DNA of 64,000 bases from Tubulanus polymorphus (lineage: Eukaryota > Nemertea > Palaeonemertea > Tubulaniformes > Tubulanidae), in contig NC_134032.1 in NCBI RefSeq assembly GCF_964204645.1, positions 14,996,275-15,060,274 of the forward strand. The letters are read 5' to 3'. Every line of letters starts with the position of its first letter. Positions within the stretch are counted from its first letter, which is position 1. The notes beneath the pieces were generated by a model, which did no database searches, had not been told where the DNA came from, and saw only the letters and a list, made by a program, of their open reading frames with translations. Below, one piece after another: positions 35,321 to 46,745 of the stretch. The position numbers and the translations under genes were made by a program.

Positions 35321-38300
35321 GAAATGTCGAGTATAAATATTACATAAACTGATTTATTGTAAGTGATGACACTTGTTTCATTGCTGCTGGTTACTGCTCT
35401 ATGTTTATTGATTGACTACAAGGTGATATTGAGTCTTTGAGTGCTTTCCTTTTCATGCCTTCTTGAAATGTCGAGTATAAATATTACGTAAACTGATTTA
35501 TCATTAGTGAAGACACTTGTTTCATTGCTGCTGGTTACTGCTCTATGTTTATTGATTGACTACGTGGATATTGAGTCTTTGAGTGCTTTCCTTTTCATGC
35601 CTTCTTGAAATGTCGAGTAGAAATATTGCATAAACTGATTTATTGTAAGTGATGACACTTGTTTTTATTGCTGCTGGTTACTGCTCTATGTTTATTGATT
35701 GACTCCGGTGATATTGAGTCTTTGAGTGCTTTCCTTTTCATGCCTTCTTGAAATGACGAGTATAAATATTACATAAACTGATTTATTCTAAGTGAAGACA
35801 CTTGTTTCATTGCTGCTGGTTACTGCTCTATGTTTATCGATTTACTACGGTGATATTGAGTCTTTGAGTGCTTTCCTTTTCATGCCTTCTTGAAATGTCG
35901 AGTATAAATATTACATAAACTGCTTTATTCTAAGTGATGACACTTGTTTCATTGCTGCTGGTTACTGCTCTATGTTTATTGATTGACTCCGGTGATATTG
36001 AGTCTTTGAGTGCTTTCCTTTTCATGCCTTCTTGAAATGTCGAGTATAAATATTACATAAACTGATTTATTCTAAGTGATGACACTTGTTTCATTGCTGC
36101 TGGTTACTGCTCGATGTTTATCGATTGACTCCGGTGATATTGAGTCTTTGAGTGCTTTCCTTTTCATGCCTTCTTGAAATGTCGAGTATAAATATTACAT
36201 AAACTGATTTATTCTAAGTGATGACACTTGTTTCATTGCTGCTGGTTACTGCTCTATGTTTATCGATTTACTACGGTGATATTGAGTCTGAGTGCTTTCC
36301 TTTTCATGCCTTCTTGAGATGTCGAGTATAAATATTACATAAACTGCTTTATTCTAAGTGATGACACTTGTTTCATTGCTGCTGGTTACTGCTCTATGTT
36401 TATCGATTGACTCCGGTGATATTGAGTCTTTGAGTGCTTTCCTTTTCATGCCTTCTTGAGATGTCGAGTATAAATATTACATAAACTGCTTTATTCTAAG
36501 TGATGACACTTGTTTCATTGCTGCTGGTTACTGCTCTATGTTTATTGATTGACTACGGTGATATTGAGTCTTTGAGTCCTTTACTTTTCATGCCTTCTTG
36601 AAATGTCGAGTAGAAATATTACATAAACTGATTTATTGTTAGTGATGACACTTGTTTCATTGCTGCTGGTTACTGCTCTATGTTTATTGATTGACTCCGG
36701 TGATATTGAGTCTTTGAGTGCTTTCCTTTTCATGCCTTCTAGAAATGACGATAACAAATATTGCATAAACTGATTTATTCTAAGTAAGACACTTGTTTCA
36801 TTGCTGCTGGTTACTGCTCTATGTTTATTGATTGACTCCGGTGATATTGAGTCTTTGAGTGCTTTCCTTTTCATGCCTTCTTGAAATTTCGAGTATAAAT
36901 ATTAGATAAACTGATTTATTGTAAGTGATGACACTTGTTTCATTGCTGCTGGTTACTGCTCTATGTTTATTGATTGACTCCGGTGATATTGAGTCTTTGA
37001 GTGCTTTCCTTTTCATGCCTTCTTGAGATGTCGAGTATAAATATTACATAAACTGATTTATTCTAAGTGATGACACTTGTTTCATTGCTGCTGGTTACTG
37101 CTCTATGTTTATCGATTGACTACGGTGATATTGAGTCTTTGAGTCCTTTACTTTTCATGCCTTCTTGAAATGTCGAGTATAAATATTACATAAACTGTTT
37201 ATTGTAAGTGATGACACTTGTTTCATTGCTGCTGGTTACTGCTCTATGTTTATCGATTGACTACGGTGATATTGAGTCTTTGAGTGCTTTCCTTTTCATG
37301 CCTTCTTAAAATGTCGAGTATGAATATTGCATAAACTGATTGATTTTAAGTGAAGACACTTGTTTCATTGCTGCTGGTTACTGCTCTATGTTTATCGATT
37401 GACTACGGCGGATATTGAGTCTTTGAGTCCTTTTCTTTTCATGCCTTCTTGAGATGTCGAGTACAAATATTACATAAACTGATTTATTGTAAGTGATGAC
37501 ACTTGTTTCATTGCTGCTGGTTACTGCTCTATGTTTATCGTTTGACTCCGGTGATATTGAGTCTTTGAGTGCTTTCCTTTTCATGCCTTCTTGAAATGTC
37601 GAGTATAAATATTACATAAACTGATTTATTGTTAGTGATGACACTTGTTTCATTGCTGCTGGTTACTGCTCTATGTTTATCGATTTACTACGGTGATATT
37701 GAGTCTTTGAGTCCTTTTCTTTTCATGCCTTCTTGAAATGATGAGTACAAATATTACATAAACTGATTTATTGTAAGTGATGACACTTGTTTCATTGCTG
37801 CTGGTTACTGCTCTATGTTTATTGATTGACTACGTGGATATTGAGTCTTTGAGTGCTTTCCTTTTCATGCCTTCTTGAAATGTCGAGTACAAATATTACA
37901 TAAACTGATTTATTGTTAGTGATGACACTTGTTTCATTGCTGCTGGTTACTGCTCTATGTTTATCGATTAACTACGCGGATATTGAGTCTTTGAGTCCTT
38001 TTCTTTTCATGCCTTCTTGAAATGACGAGTATAAATATTACATAAACTGATTTATTCTAAGTGATGACACTTGTTTCATTGCTGCTGGTTACTGCTCTAT
38101 GTTTATTGATTGACTACAAGGTGATATTGAGTCTTTGAGTGCTTTCCTTTTCATGCCTTCTTGAAATGTCGAGTATGAATATTGCATAAACTGATTTTTT
38201 AAGTGAAGACACTTGTTTCATTGCTGCTGGTTACTGCTCTATGTTTATTGATTGACTCCGGTGATATTGAGTCTTTGAGTGCTTTCCTTTTCATGCTTTC

Positions 38301-38450
38301 TTGAGATGTCGAGTATAAATTACATAAACTGATTTATTCTAAGTGATGACACTTGTTTCATTGCTGCTGGTTACTGCTCTATGTTTATCGATTGACTCCG
38401 GTGATATTGAGTCTTTGAATCCTTTCCTTTTCATGCCTTCTTAAAATGTC
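35320..38450 (+). repeat. ~141-bp satellite array, ~22 copies
   Basis: Unit contains CTTCTTGAAATGTCGAGTAT, ATTACATAAACTGATTTATT, TTCATTGCTGCTGGTTACTG and GATATTGAGTCTTTGAGTGC. Single-base indels between copies shift the frame, so the minus-strand frames starting MKRKALKDSISPES are not evidence of coding. Confidence 0.95.
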
Positions 38451-38629
38451 AAGCATTTTCATTGAGGAAAAACTCTGATGCTGATTTTTGTGTTGTTTTT
38501 GTGCATATTACTTCACTGCTTGTGGAGTAAAATAGGTTCTTAGGTTCTATCAGGTCTGACCATGCTGAACCTGAGGTTACAAAGCTTAAAACTATTGAAG
38601 TTGATTCTTTCCAGGTTGAATCGCTGTAA

Positions 38630-38665
38630 AATAGATGATCGCGATCATCGTGAATCGCGAAAACA
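38630..38665. other. Palindromic GATGATCGCGATCATC
   Basis: Perfect 16-bp palindrome at about 38634-38649 followed by GAATCGCGA. Possible cruciform or protein site. Significance unknown. Confidence 0.35.
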
Positions 38666-38879
38666 GTTGACATCTCACTTTACACCTGATGTCTCTCACT
38701 AAAGCACTTGCACTGAGCATGCGTCCATTCACTAAAGCACTTGCATGAAATGGCACTAAAAACATGAAGACACCCGCGGGTTCATTGAGGTAAAATGTTA
38801 GCTGTTTGTGACATTCGTGTTATTATTGTTTGTCATGGAAAAAAACAATTAATTGTAAATGAAAATATAAACAATGTAA

Positions 38880-39600
38880 ACAAGAGCTCAGAGAAAACAA
38901 TGAAATGTAAAGATATCATTGTTGAATATAAGAAAGTCCAGAGAAAAGGAAGTTGGCAGTTTACAGAGATGCTTCCAATTCAAGAGTTTACTATAAGTTC
39001 CACCAGAACAAGCATCAGTCATATGTCTGAGTTTGACTATAAATCAGGTATAATTGAAACACAATTTCTAAGAAGGAGGGGTCTCAAAAATGAAGATAGT
39101 AATTCATATTTCATGTTTTGTTGTTGTAGGAAGGCGAAGAGATTTCTGTCATTAGACATGCCTTACCGCAGAAAGTGGAAACGCCTTAACGGAGATATCA
39201 ATTTGAAGATATCATTGTCAAAAGTCCAGAGAAAAAGGAAGTTGGCAGTTTAGAGAGATGCTACCAATTCAAGAGCACAGTTTACTATAAGTTCCACCAG
39301 AACAAGGATCAGTCATACATCTGAATTTGACTATAAATCAGGTATAATTGAAACACAATTTCTAAATAGGAAGGATCTCAAAAATGAAGACGGTAATTTA
39401 TATTTCATGTTTTATCATTGTAGAAAGGTTTCTGTCGTTACCAGAACAAAGTTACAGAGGACAAATCAAGTCATTTGTCTGAAATGACTCTAAATCAGGT
39501 AAATATTAGAATTGTATTCATAATGTTTTCAAGTTTAAAAAATGATGATTTATTCATATTTAACATGAACATTAGTCTGAACTGACTATGAATCATGTAT
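38880..39600 (+). repeat. Degenerate triplicated exon-like segment
   Basis: A ~290-bp unit with AGAGATGCTTCCAATTCAAG, TACTATAAGTTCCACCAGAA and GACTATAAATCAG/GTATAA occurs at about 38915 and 39205, with shorter remnants ending ACTCTAAATCAG/GTAAAT (39500) and GACTATGAATCATGTATAA (39600). Each ends at the same donor-like site and is followed by a TTGTAG acceptor-like site. Copy 1 is open in one frame (38795-39253), the others have stops. Possibly decayed tandem exons or a non-coding transcript. Confidence 0.4.
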
Positions 39601-39774
39601 AAATTGTAATTGTTAAATGACATGTTAATGATTTATTGACTGTTGAAAATATCCTTAATATTTGATGTTTAATTTGTCTTCTAGGTTAAAATGTTTGAAG
39701 TCATGTTGAATTTGTAAGATTCAGATGGCTACATTAGGAGGCTGGAACTTGGAGAATCTATTCGCTATTCCGTC

Positions 39775-40090
39775 TTCTGGAGATACATTCGCATGTTCAG
39801 ACTACTGGAGAATACATTCTCGTGTTCAGACTTCAGGAGAATACATTCGCGTGTTTGGACTACTGGAGAATTCATTCCCGCGTGTCCGCACTTCAGGAGA
39901 ATACATTCGCGTGTTCGGACTACTGGAGAATTCATTCCCGCGTGTCCGCACTTCAGGAGAATACATTCGCGTGTTCGGACTACTGGAGAATTCATTCCCG
40001 CGTGTCCGCACTTCAGGAGAATACATTCGCGTGTTCGGACTACTGGAGAATTCATTCCCGCGTGTCCGCACTTCTGGAGAATTCTTTCTC
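39775..40090 (+). repeat. 60-bp minisatellite, ~5 copies
   Basis: Units of CTTCAGGAGAATACATTCGC + GTGTTCGGACTACTGGAGAA + TTCATTCCCGCGTGTCCGCA. The unit length is a multiple of 3, so several frames on both strands are open. No independent support for coding. Confidence 0.95.
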
Positions 40091-40099
40091 ACATACGGA

Positions 40100-40930
40100 C
40101 ATCTTGTTTTGGGTGTGTCCTATGTCTGTGTTTGTTTATTACGACTTTGCGTTTTATCTTTTGTAAATAATTTTGTAAATAAATTCCTGCGTGTTTGCAC
40201 TACTTGAGAATTCATTACCGCATTTTTGGACTTCTGGAGAATCCTTTTGCATATTCGGACATCTTGTTTTGGTTGTGTCCTGGTCTTGACTTATGTCTGT
40301 GTTTGTTTATTTCGACTTTGCGTTTTATCTTTTGTAAATAAATGAGGTGTTGTATTTCACTGTTGAGGATGTAAAACTCAGATATTGACTTCATGCATCG
40401 AGGATATTCATAGACTGAGTACTGTTCACTGCTGCAGAGACTCATTCTATCTGTAATCGGAGTCACGACTTCTTGGGAATTCTTTTGTTTGACTTGAACA
40501 ACTTGTATCCGATAATGTTCAATTATATTATTATTTTGTTCTAATGAAAGTAAAACTGTTTAAATATCTTAGATCGTTTTATAAGTGTTGATGATGTTGT
40601 TTTGTGATGGAACTGATAATGTGCAGCACTCGGTTCCATAGTGTGTATTGTAACATGTTGTTAAGACTTTGCGTCTTCCCCTTGATTCATTCATTTTAAT
40701 TTCGGTCTATTTTTGTTTACTTGCGTTTTATGTTTGCGATTTAATAATTTTGCTGTAGTAAATTTCTATAAACTGATTTGTTTATGTTGTATCTCATTCT
40801 TGTTTTCCATCTGTTTGTGTTAATTACGTTTGATTTCTTCATTTTGATTTCTGTCTCTTGTGTTTTTATAAGTTGTGACTTTGCCTTAACTTGTTTATTT
40901 TTTTGTAAATGAATATTTATTTCATCTCAT
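40100..40930 (+). repeat. Diverged duplications of a T-rich segment
   Basis: GTGTTTGTTTATTACGACTT and TGCGTTTTATCTTTTGTAAA recur at about 40125, 40300, 40710 and 40900, suggesting old ~170-bp duplications. No gene. Confidence 0.5.
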
Positions 40931-41005
40931 TGTTTGGGAAAGACAAAATTCGAACCGGTGATCAACCCGTGTGGTACAGAACATGCGGCATTCTTTACAA
41001 CCAGA
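40930..41005 (-). mobile_element. Possible tRNA-derived SINE head
   Basis: The minus strand reads CTGGTTGTAAAGAATG ... GGGTTGATCACCGGTTCGAA, i.e. a B-box-like GGTTCGAA at a distance typical of tRNA-derived SINEs. No convincing cloverleaf, so not called as a tRNA gene. Confidence 0.3.
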
Positions 41006-41009
41006 GCAG

Positions 41010-41590
41010 ACCTGATGCTGAATAGAGGATGTATAGGGGTGTCCCAGGTTCAAACCCAGTTATTACTGACACTGATTCAGAGTGGTCCTGATGCTGAATA
41101 GAGGATGGACAGGGGTGCCCCGAGTTCGAACCCAGTTATTACTGACACTGATTCAGAGTGGTCCTGATGGATGCTGAATAGAGGATGTACAGGGGTGTCC
41201 CAGGTGTGAACCCAGTAATTACTGACACTGATTCAGAGTGGTCCTGATGCTGAATAGAGGATGTACAGGGGTGTCCCAGGTTCGAACCCAGTAATAACTG
41301 CAATGATTCAGAGTGATCCTGATGCTGTATAGAGGATGTACAGGGGTGTCCCAGGTGTGAACCCAGTTTTTACTGACACTAAATCTGAGAGGTCCTGATG
41401 CTGAATAGAGGATGTCTAAGGGTGCCCCAGGTTGGAATCCAGTTATTACTGACACTTATTCAGAGTGGTCCTGATGCTGAATAGAGGATGTACAGGGTGT
41501 CCCGAACCCAGTATTTAATGACACTGAATCTGAGAGGTCCTGATGCTGAATAGAGGGTGCACCGGGTTGGAACCCGGACTATTAGTTCTG
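41010..41590 (-). repeat. 76-bp tandem array, reverse orientation
   Basis: About seven diverged copies (TGATGCTGAATAGAGGATGT, GGTGTCCCAGGTTCGAACCC) of the family seen at 7.7-9.0 kb, in the opposite orientation. Small indels make spacing vary from 61 to 80 bp. Confidence 0.85.
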
Positions 41591-41972
41591 ATTCCGAGTG
41601 GTCATGATGCTGATTAAAGGACATAGGTGAGTCGAATACGATTATTTATTACACTCCAACAATTTCCATGGAGGAAAAACAGTGGTATTTAACAATCATT
41701 TTCAAAAACAGGAAATAAAAATATTTCAAAACATAAATATTTAGCCAGTTTAAAAGTTGGATTTTTAAACATCAAGATTCCGAAAGGTATTTGAATTTAA
41801 GTAGTTTTTACGGAATTCAGGAAGTTACAGTAAAAAATGAAATGTAGTTCATCTCGCCTAAAACGTTACAGATGGGGCATAATCTATCGGTTCTCGGTAG
41901 ATGGAGATTTGACAATTTATTTACAGGTAGAGATAAGACCCAATCCTGAACTGAAATAAGCTGGTTACCAAA

Positions 41973-42160
41973 TCACGGCCGTACGGTGCTGCCGCTATGT
42001 TCATCGTTAGCGGGATTTTCATACACTAACACAAGTCAACTCTGGCAATCGAAGTGCTGTCCAGTTATACACCGTGACCCTAGCATGCCAGAGTAGACTT
42101 ACCCTTAGTTTATGAAAATCTCGCTAACATTGAGCGTTGCGGCAGCACCGTACGGTGAAA
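41973..42160. mobile_element. Inverted-repeat element (MITE), copy 2, beside a 76-bp array
   Basis: GGCCGTACGGTGCTGCCGCT at the left and its inverted partner ending CAGCACCGTACGGTGAAA at the right. Interior as in copy 1 (8075-8259), including GTCAACTCTGGCAATCGA. One more 76-bp family fragment follows at about 42180-42265. Confidence 0.8.
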
Positions 42161-42299
42161 TATTGATATCTTAAAAGTAATTACTGTTCAGAGTGGTACT
42201 GATGTTGGAAAGAAGGTGTCCCGGGTTCGAATCAAATAATTACTGACACTGATTAAGAGTAGTCCTGGTGCAATGCAATGCAAATGTAATAATCGCAGT

Positions 42300-42800
42300 G
42301 CATTATTGGTATGTAGAGGATACAATATTTCATACAAAAATTTTCAAAATTGAAAAAATAAAAATCAACAATACCTGCATATAAACAAGAGATTAACGTA
42401 TTGCATCAAGAGAAACATTTGAGCATTTTGAGACCAACGTTAATAATAAATCTAGCTAACTTGAATGATACTGATGAATTCACAGAGTTTAGCATTTTAG
42501 CAGTATTTGGTCTATTTGAAAAGTATCAACGATTGCCGGATGTTACAAAGTTTGTTACATTGATATAAAAGATGAAATTCATCACCTATTTCGTTTGTAT
42601 TATTACAATGTGAGCAAAATCGCTCACTTCTAGGAATATCTCTGTTCCTACATTCATCTCTAAATCAGTCCAACAAGATACAAATAGTTCTCTTCTATAT
42701 AAGGCATTCGATTGTTATTAGAGTTGAGTAATTTCCAGATTTCTTCGGGTCTTTCATGTCACGTCATGATCTAATTAGTTCATCAATAAATTCGTTATCT
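42300..42800 (-). mobile_element. Non-LTR retrotransposon fragment (ORF2 3' end)
   Basis: On the minus strand FRDECRNRDIPRSERFCSHC is followed by NEIGDEFHLLYQC. This is the C-X2-C ... DE-H-LL-C signature near the C-terminus of CR1/Jockey-type reverse-transcriptase proteins. Downstream a shifted frame gives SSVSFKLARFIINVG, so at least one frameshift and a stop interrupt it. A decayed fragment. Confidence 0.7.
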
Positions 42801-43129
42801 GCCGTCTCTTATGTTTATTCATAGGTTTGTTTATATATTTTCCTTGGTCACTATAAGTATCTTAGTATATTATCACCAAGAAGTTTCTTTGTATTGTGAT
42901 TTTTTCAATTAGATTCTGGAAATTTACTTCGTTGATTGATATTCCCAGGGATGTACAGCGTTCGCCATCTATCGGATTTTCATTAAACTACACAATTTGT
43001 ACACCTTGATATAATTATGTAGTTTAAAATGCACATTCTCAAACTCGCCATCTATCGGAATATATAATTATTATTTTATAAACAACCGAGTGATTACTGA
43101 TACACCGTCTGGCTGCGATTAATGCAGGT

Positions 43130-43560
43130 TTAGTTAGTTACCTAATCGTTGGTGGTAAGCTTTTTATGATCGGATGGGCTCATACCAACGGTGTGGATGG
43201 TATTAAACCATATGTGGTTTGTGAAAATATCCGACCGTGAAACTAAACCACAGTCCACAGTCAGACTAACCATCTTCACCCGTCAAGGGATTCGAACCCA
43301 CTACGCTAAAGCTGTTCGCCGAACTGGTGGAAGCGAGGGCGGGAGCGATACCGGACCACTGGCAAGCGAGGATGGTTACTAACTAGTGCAGAATTGGACA
43401 GGCGACCACTCCGTACAAATGATGGCTCCATCCTTGGCCCACAAAAAAGCGACTGCACTAACAGGAATATCTTTAAAATATTTTTCTTATTCTCTCATTC
43501 TAAATTATTTTATTGTTCAGATGCCGTTAAATAAACATTGAATTGAATTGCAAATAGCAT
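43130..43560 (+). mobile_element. Probable SINE or short retroelement
   Basis: Contains GGGATTCGAACCCACTACGC (inverse of the tRNA B-box GGGTTCGAATCCC) on the plus strand and ends in TAAATAAACATTGAATTGAA, an A/T-rich short-repeat tail. The B-box and the tail point in opposite directions, so a tRNA-derived head is uncertain and the element may be composite. Confidence 0.4.
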
Positions 43561-43597
43561 TGAATATTTGCATATTTATTTGGTTTCGATGGTTAAT

Positions 43598-43680
43598 GCG
43601 AGACGCCGCGTGTTGATTGGTTGAGGTTGGTGCGGGCTGCTATACGCTGACTTGGCGTGGTCAGAATGAATCATTCATTT
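43598..43680 (+). other. Copy of a CCAAT-like segment also present inverted at 46780-46865
   Basis: CGCGTGTTGATTGGTTGAGG ... GGTGCGGG ... GAATGAATCATTCATTTCA. The segment at 46780-46865 is the same in reverse complement. ATTGG could be an inverted CCAAT box. No TATA box or open frame is linked to it. Confidence 0.4.
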
Positions 43681-43976
43681 CATAGATGACATTGGTCATT
43701 GGAGGAGTAACGTTCATAATTTTCGTATAACTTCTGCGTAAGTACGTATTGTTTAGGCCTCTAATGAATGTTTTACTGTGGTGATACCCCAGCGCACTTA
43801 GTCTAGTACCTAATGTCTATTTCAACTTGACTTCAGAGCATATCAAGTGGCCTAGCTCAGTCAGTTTTGGTGGTACATACCTGATAGAAGTCTTAATAGG
43901 ACCAGAAAGGACTGGCAGTCGTTCGGTAGGGAATTTGTAACAACGACTGTTATTCGGACTACACAGCGCACTTGGC

Positions 43977-44217
43977 CTAGCCATGGGCGAACTTCGGTTT
44001 TCGTAGTTAGTCGACTAGTGGTTGGAACTAATAACCGAACACACTTTAGTTCGGTCGTAACGTATTTCACAGTGTCGGCCATCCTGAACCTAGGTCCGAA
44101 CTGTAGCGACTGTGCTCAATTGCGTGGTCGACCATTTCCGGACCATAGTTCCGACTAACGGACATTCGGTTTCATTTTGTTCGACTAACTCCGATAACCG
44201 AAGGTGGCCCATGCTAG
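43977..44217. mobile_element. MITE with CATGGGC termini, CTAG flanks
   Basis: About 233 bp between CTAG at 43977-43980 and 44214-44217. Termini CCATGGGCGAACTTCGGTTT and (inverted) CATGGGCCACCTTCGGTTAT, ~35 bp of inverted repeat reaching AGTTAGTCGA. Non-coding. The flanking CTAG may be a target-site duplication. Confidence 0.75.
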
Positions 44218-44711
44218 CGGTGAAAGTGCAGATCCGCACCTCTCATGATTGACGCAATCTACTGAATTACAAATCACTGTTCTAGAAATCACAATGTTTC
44301 ATGCAGTGATTTATTTTATGATATCTTCACTAGAAAGTAAATTTTTGGCCCGGTATTTTCTCATAATTGTGACGATCTTTCAATAGGACGCCATGTTGGA
44401 TTGGGAAATCTAAAGTGAAGAAAACACAGACCGCCGAAACAAAAGAAATCACCGCAGACAAGAACCCGATGTTGTGGCTCATCCGGACGGAGACTGAGCA
44501 AGAGTCGAATGATGCAATTGCTGCAGCTCATCACAATTATCAGGTCGGATGGGATATGGGGGGAGGGTGGGATCGATGGTGATGCTCTTCATTCTCCAGT
44601 AGCGTCTCGAGCAGCATCTCGAGCAGTTACTCATTCACTTGCCAGGCAACTGCCTAGTATCCCTTTACTGAAACATGTCGTTTATAATCTATAGCCATAT
44701 GGCATGTTTTT

Positions 44712-45020
44712 GACCGCCACAGCCATATTTGCGTGTGAAATTGGCATTTTCAGACTTTGTTCCCATTCCACATTTTCTGCATAACTTGGATAATTAGGTC
44801 GAACGTGGAGATGAGACGTATTCTTTTTTTGCATGTGTAAATCATCCAAGATGGCCGCCACAGCCATATTTGTGTGTGAAATTGGCATTTCAGACTTTGT
44901 TCCCATTCCACATTTTCTGCATAACTTGGATAATTAGGTCGAACGTGGAGATGAGACGTATTCTTTTTTTGCATATGTAAATCATCCAAGATGGCCGCCA
45001 CAGCCATATTTAGGTTTGAA
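44712..45020 (+). repeat. ~140-bp tandem repeat
   Basis: Two full copies and a partial one, with CAGCCATATTT at 44720, 44861 and 45001. Each carries CATCCAAGATGGCCGCCACA, a perfect YY1-type CAAGATGG site that also occurs (ATGGCCCCC) in the 1.25-kb duplication. Confidence 0.85.
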
Positions 45021-45209
45021 ATAGAACATTTTCCGACTCGACAGTCTGCGGTTTTCGATAAGTTTCCTCATTTTGCTTTTTAGATTTTTTCCATTCCCTG
45101 AAAATTATAGCATTTTATAACAAATTATAGACAATAGGCCTATCTTATATAGAATTGCCATTATTGATTGGGAAGGTATAAAAAAGCATAGCTTGTATTA
45201 TATACCAGC

Positions 45210-45240
45210 CCCACCGTCCCCCCCCCCCCCCCAAAAAAAA
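45210..45240 (+). repeat. Poly-C/poly-A tract
   Basis: Fifteen or so C followed by eight A. Its length is likely uncertain in the assembly. Confidence 0.8.
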
Positions 45241-45329
45241 GTTATATAAATGTAAAGAAAAAAATATTCATCCACATTTTCATATACACTCTACAAAAAT
45301 GTACTATTTGAAAGAAAAACAACTTATTG

Positions 45330-46010
45330 GAAAATTCATAGGAAATTATACATAGTTCGTCTTAAATCAAATTAATAGGAAGTTCATAAACATTTTGTCT
45401 TTTGTAAAGCACAGCAATTATCTTATATAGTTCTGCACTACATATGCAAATGAATTATTATATTATCATCTTGTGCTCATTGTGGCTCCAGCTGTGACCT
45501 AGCTGATACATGGGGTGCGGGTGAGGATCCATCAAACACGCCAACCAGCTGTCTTTCTTTGGGCTGTCGATATCTGGAACTGAAAAAAATGACTTATTGC
45601 TGTGAGATGAAGGGAGTGAGTTTAACATAATCTATCCAATGCCAACTGCCTACCAACTGCCAATACTGCTTGAACGGTACTCAAGATTTCCCCCACAATA
45701 TAGACAATATTTGCCTGCATGTTTCTTAACACACAGATCAAGTCATATTACTTGATTTACAAAAAGGGTCAACAGTGCGACCTTGTTCTCCTCGACCTTG
45801 ACTGATTTCAAATTGGAAAAGAAAAAAACCATCGACACGCTTGACTTGAAGCAACAATATGTCTTAGGCATTTTCTAGAAAAATAAAGAAAACTATGAAA
45901 TCATATGAAACTACATCAGACATGAGTTATGCACAGTTCAGTTGGAATGACTGTTCCCCGATTAGTTCCAGGTTGGCCTCCAGTTCTAGTTTGATGTTTT
46001 TCAGTACTGT
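45330..46010 (-). pseudogene. Decayed outlying unit of the mini-exon array (family A relic)
   Basis: The left part (45330-45580) matches the octamer/TATA block of the short units at 51.97-52.2 and 54.14-54.4 kb. A minus-strand acceptor TTTTTCTAG at about 45875-45883 precedes AAAATGCCTAAGACATATTG, a diverged form of the MPK... exon. At about 45942-46000 LEANLELIGEQSFQ matches the C-terminal half of the 27-codon exon (EQEANLDRIGE.SFQP) but lacks a GT donor. The order matches the array, so this is an old degraded unit outside the regular array. Confidence 0.6.
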
Positions 46011-46093
46011 GTGTGTTGGGTCTAAGCGATTTAACTGAATTTCATCTTTTAACCTTATCAACAGTGGGTTTGTTTTTTACTGTGGACTCTACT

Positions 46094-46180
46094 GGATCCA
46101 GTTCCACAGTAGGATAGATTAAATTTGACACTGGACTTACAGTTATGTTGATTTAACTCTTTAGTGGACAGGAACTGGGC
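46094..46180. mobile_element. Diverged MITE of the intron-1 family
   Basis: GGATCCAGTTCCACAGTAGG at the left and AGTGGACAGGAACTGGGCC at the right form imperfect inverted ends like those at 641-749. Confidence 0.5.
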
Positions 46181-46417
46181 CTCTTTCATTTCTGAATTCT
46201 GTTTCCCGCCCAGCATACTGGGTGTTGGCGCCTAAAAGTGCTCGCTCTGGGAGCTTATTGATGGCAGGCGATTGGAAAGGGGCCATCACCTTTGATCAAG
46301 ATTCCTAGAATGGTCTGAGCTTTAAAAAGTTAATTCGACTTCAATTTGTTATCTATAATTTGGCCGGGGTATGACGTTAAACTGCCCTGATTTTGAATTC
46401 ACTTTAGTCTATTTGGC

Positions 46418-46745
46418 AGTGTCGTAGCAGCATTTGAGAGTTGATATTTTGCAATCTCGTAGCAGCATTTGAGAGTTGATATTTTGCAATATCGTAGCAG
46501 CATTTTGAGAGTTGATATTTGGCAGTCTCGGAGCAGCATTTTGAGAGTTGATATTTTGCAATATCGTAGCAGCATTTGAGAGTTGATATTTTGCAATCTA
46601 GTAGCAGCATTTGAGAGTTGATATTTTGCAATCTAGTAGCAGCATTTGAGAGTTGATATTTTGCTATCTAGTAGCAGCATTTGAGAGTTGATATTTTGCA
46701 ATCTAGCAGCAGCATTTGAGAGTTGATATTTTGCAATCTAGCAGC
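46418..46745 (+). repeat. 35-bp minisatellite
   Basis: Nine to ten copies of GTAGCAGCATTTGAGAGTTG + ATATTTTGCAATCTA. Confidence 0.9.

Noticed and set aside
36581-37584. Minus-strand frames starting MKRKALKDSISPES in the satellite
   Set aside because: Although 141 is a multiple of 3, indels between copies break the frame, and the peptide is not continued.
39725-40207. 160-codon frame with ATG, and two shadows
   Set aside because: 60-bp tandem repeat open in several frames and on both strands. The non-repeat flanks are short and unremarkable.
44682-45007. Minus-strand frames HTNMAVAAILDDLHMQ... in the 140-bp repeat
   Set aside because: Two staggered frames repeat the same peptide because of the tandem repeat. 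Nothing supports a gene.
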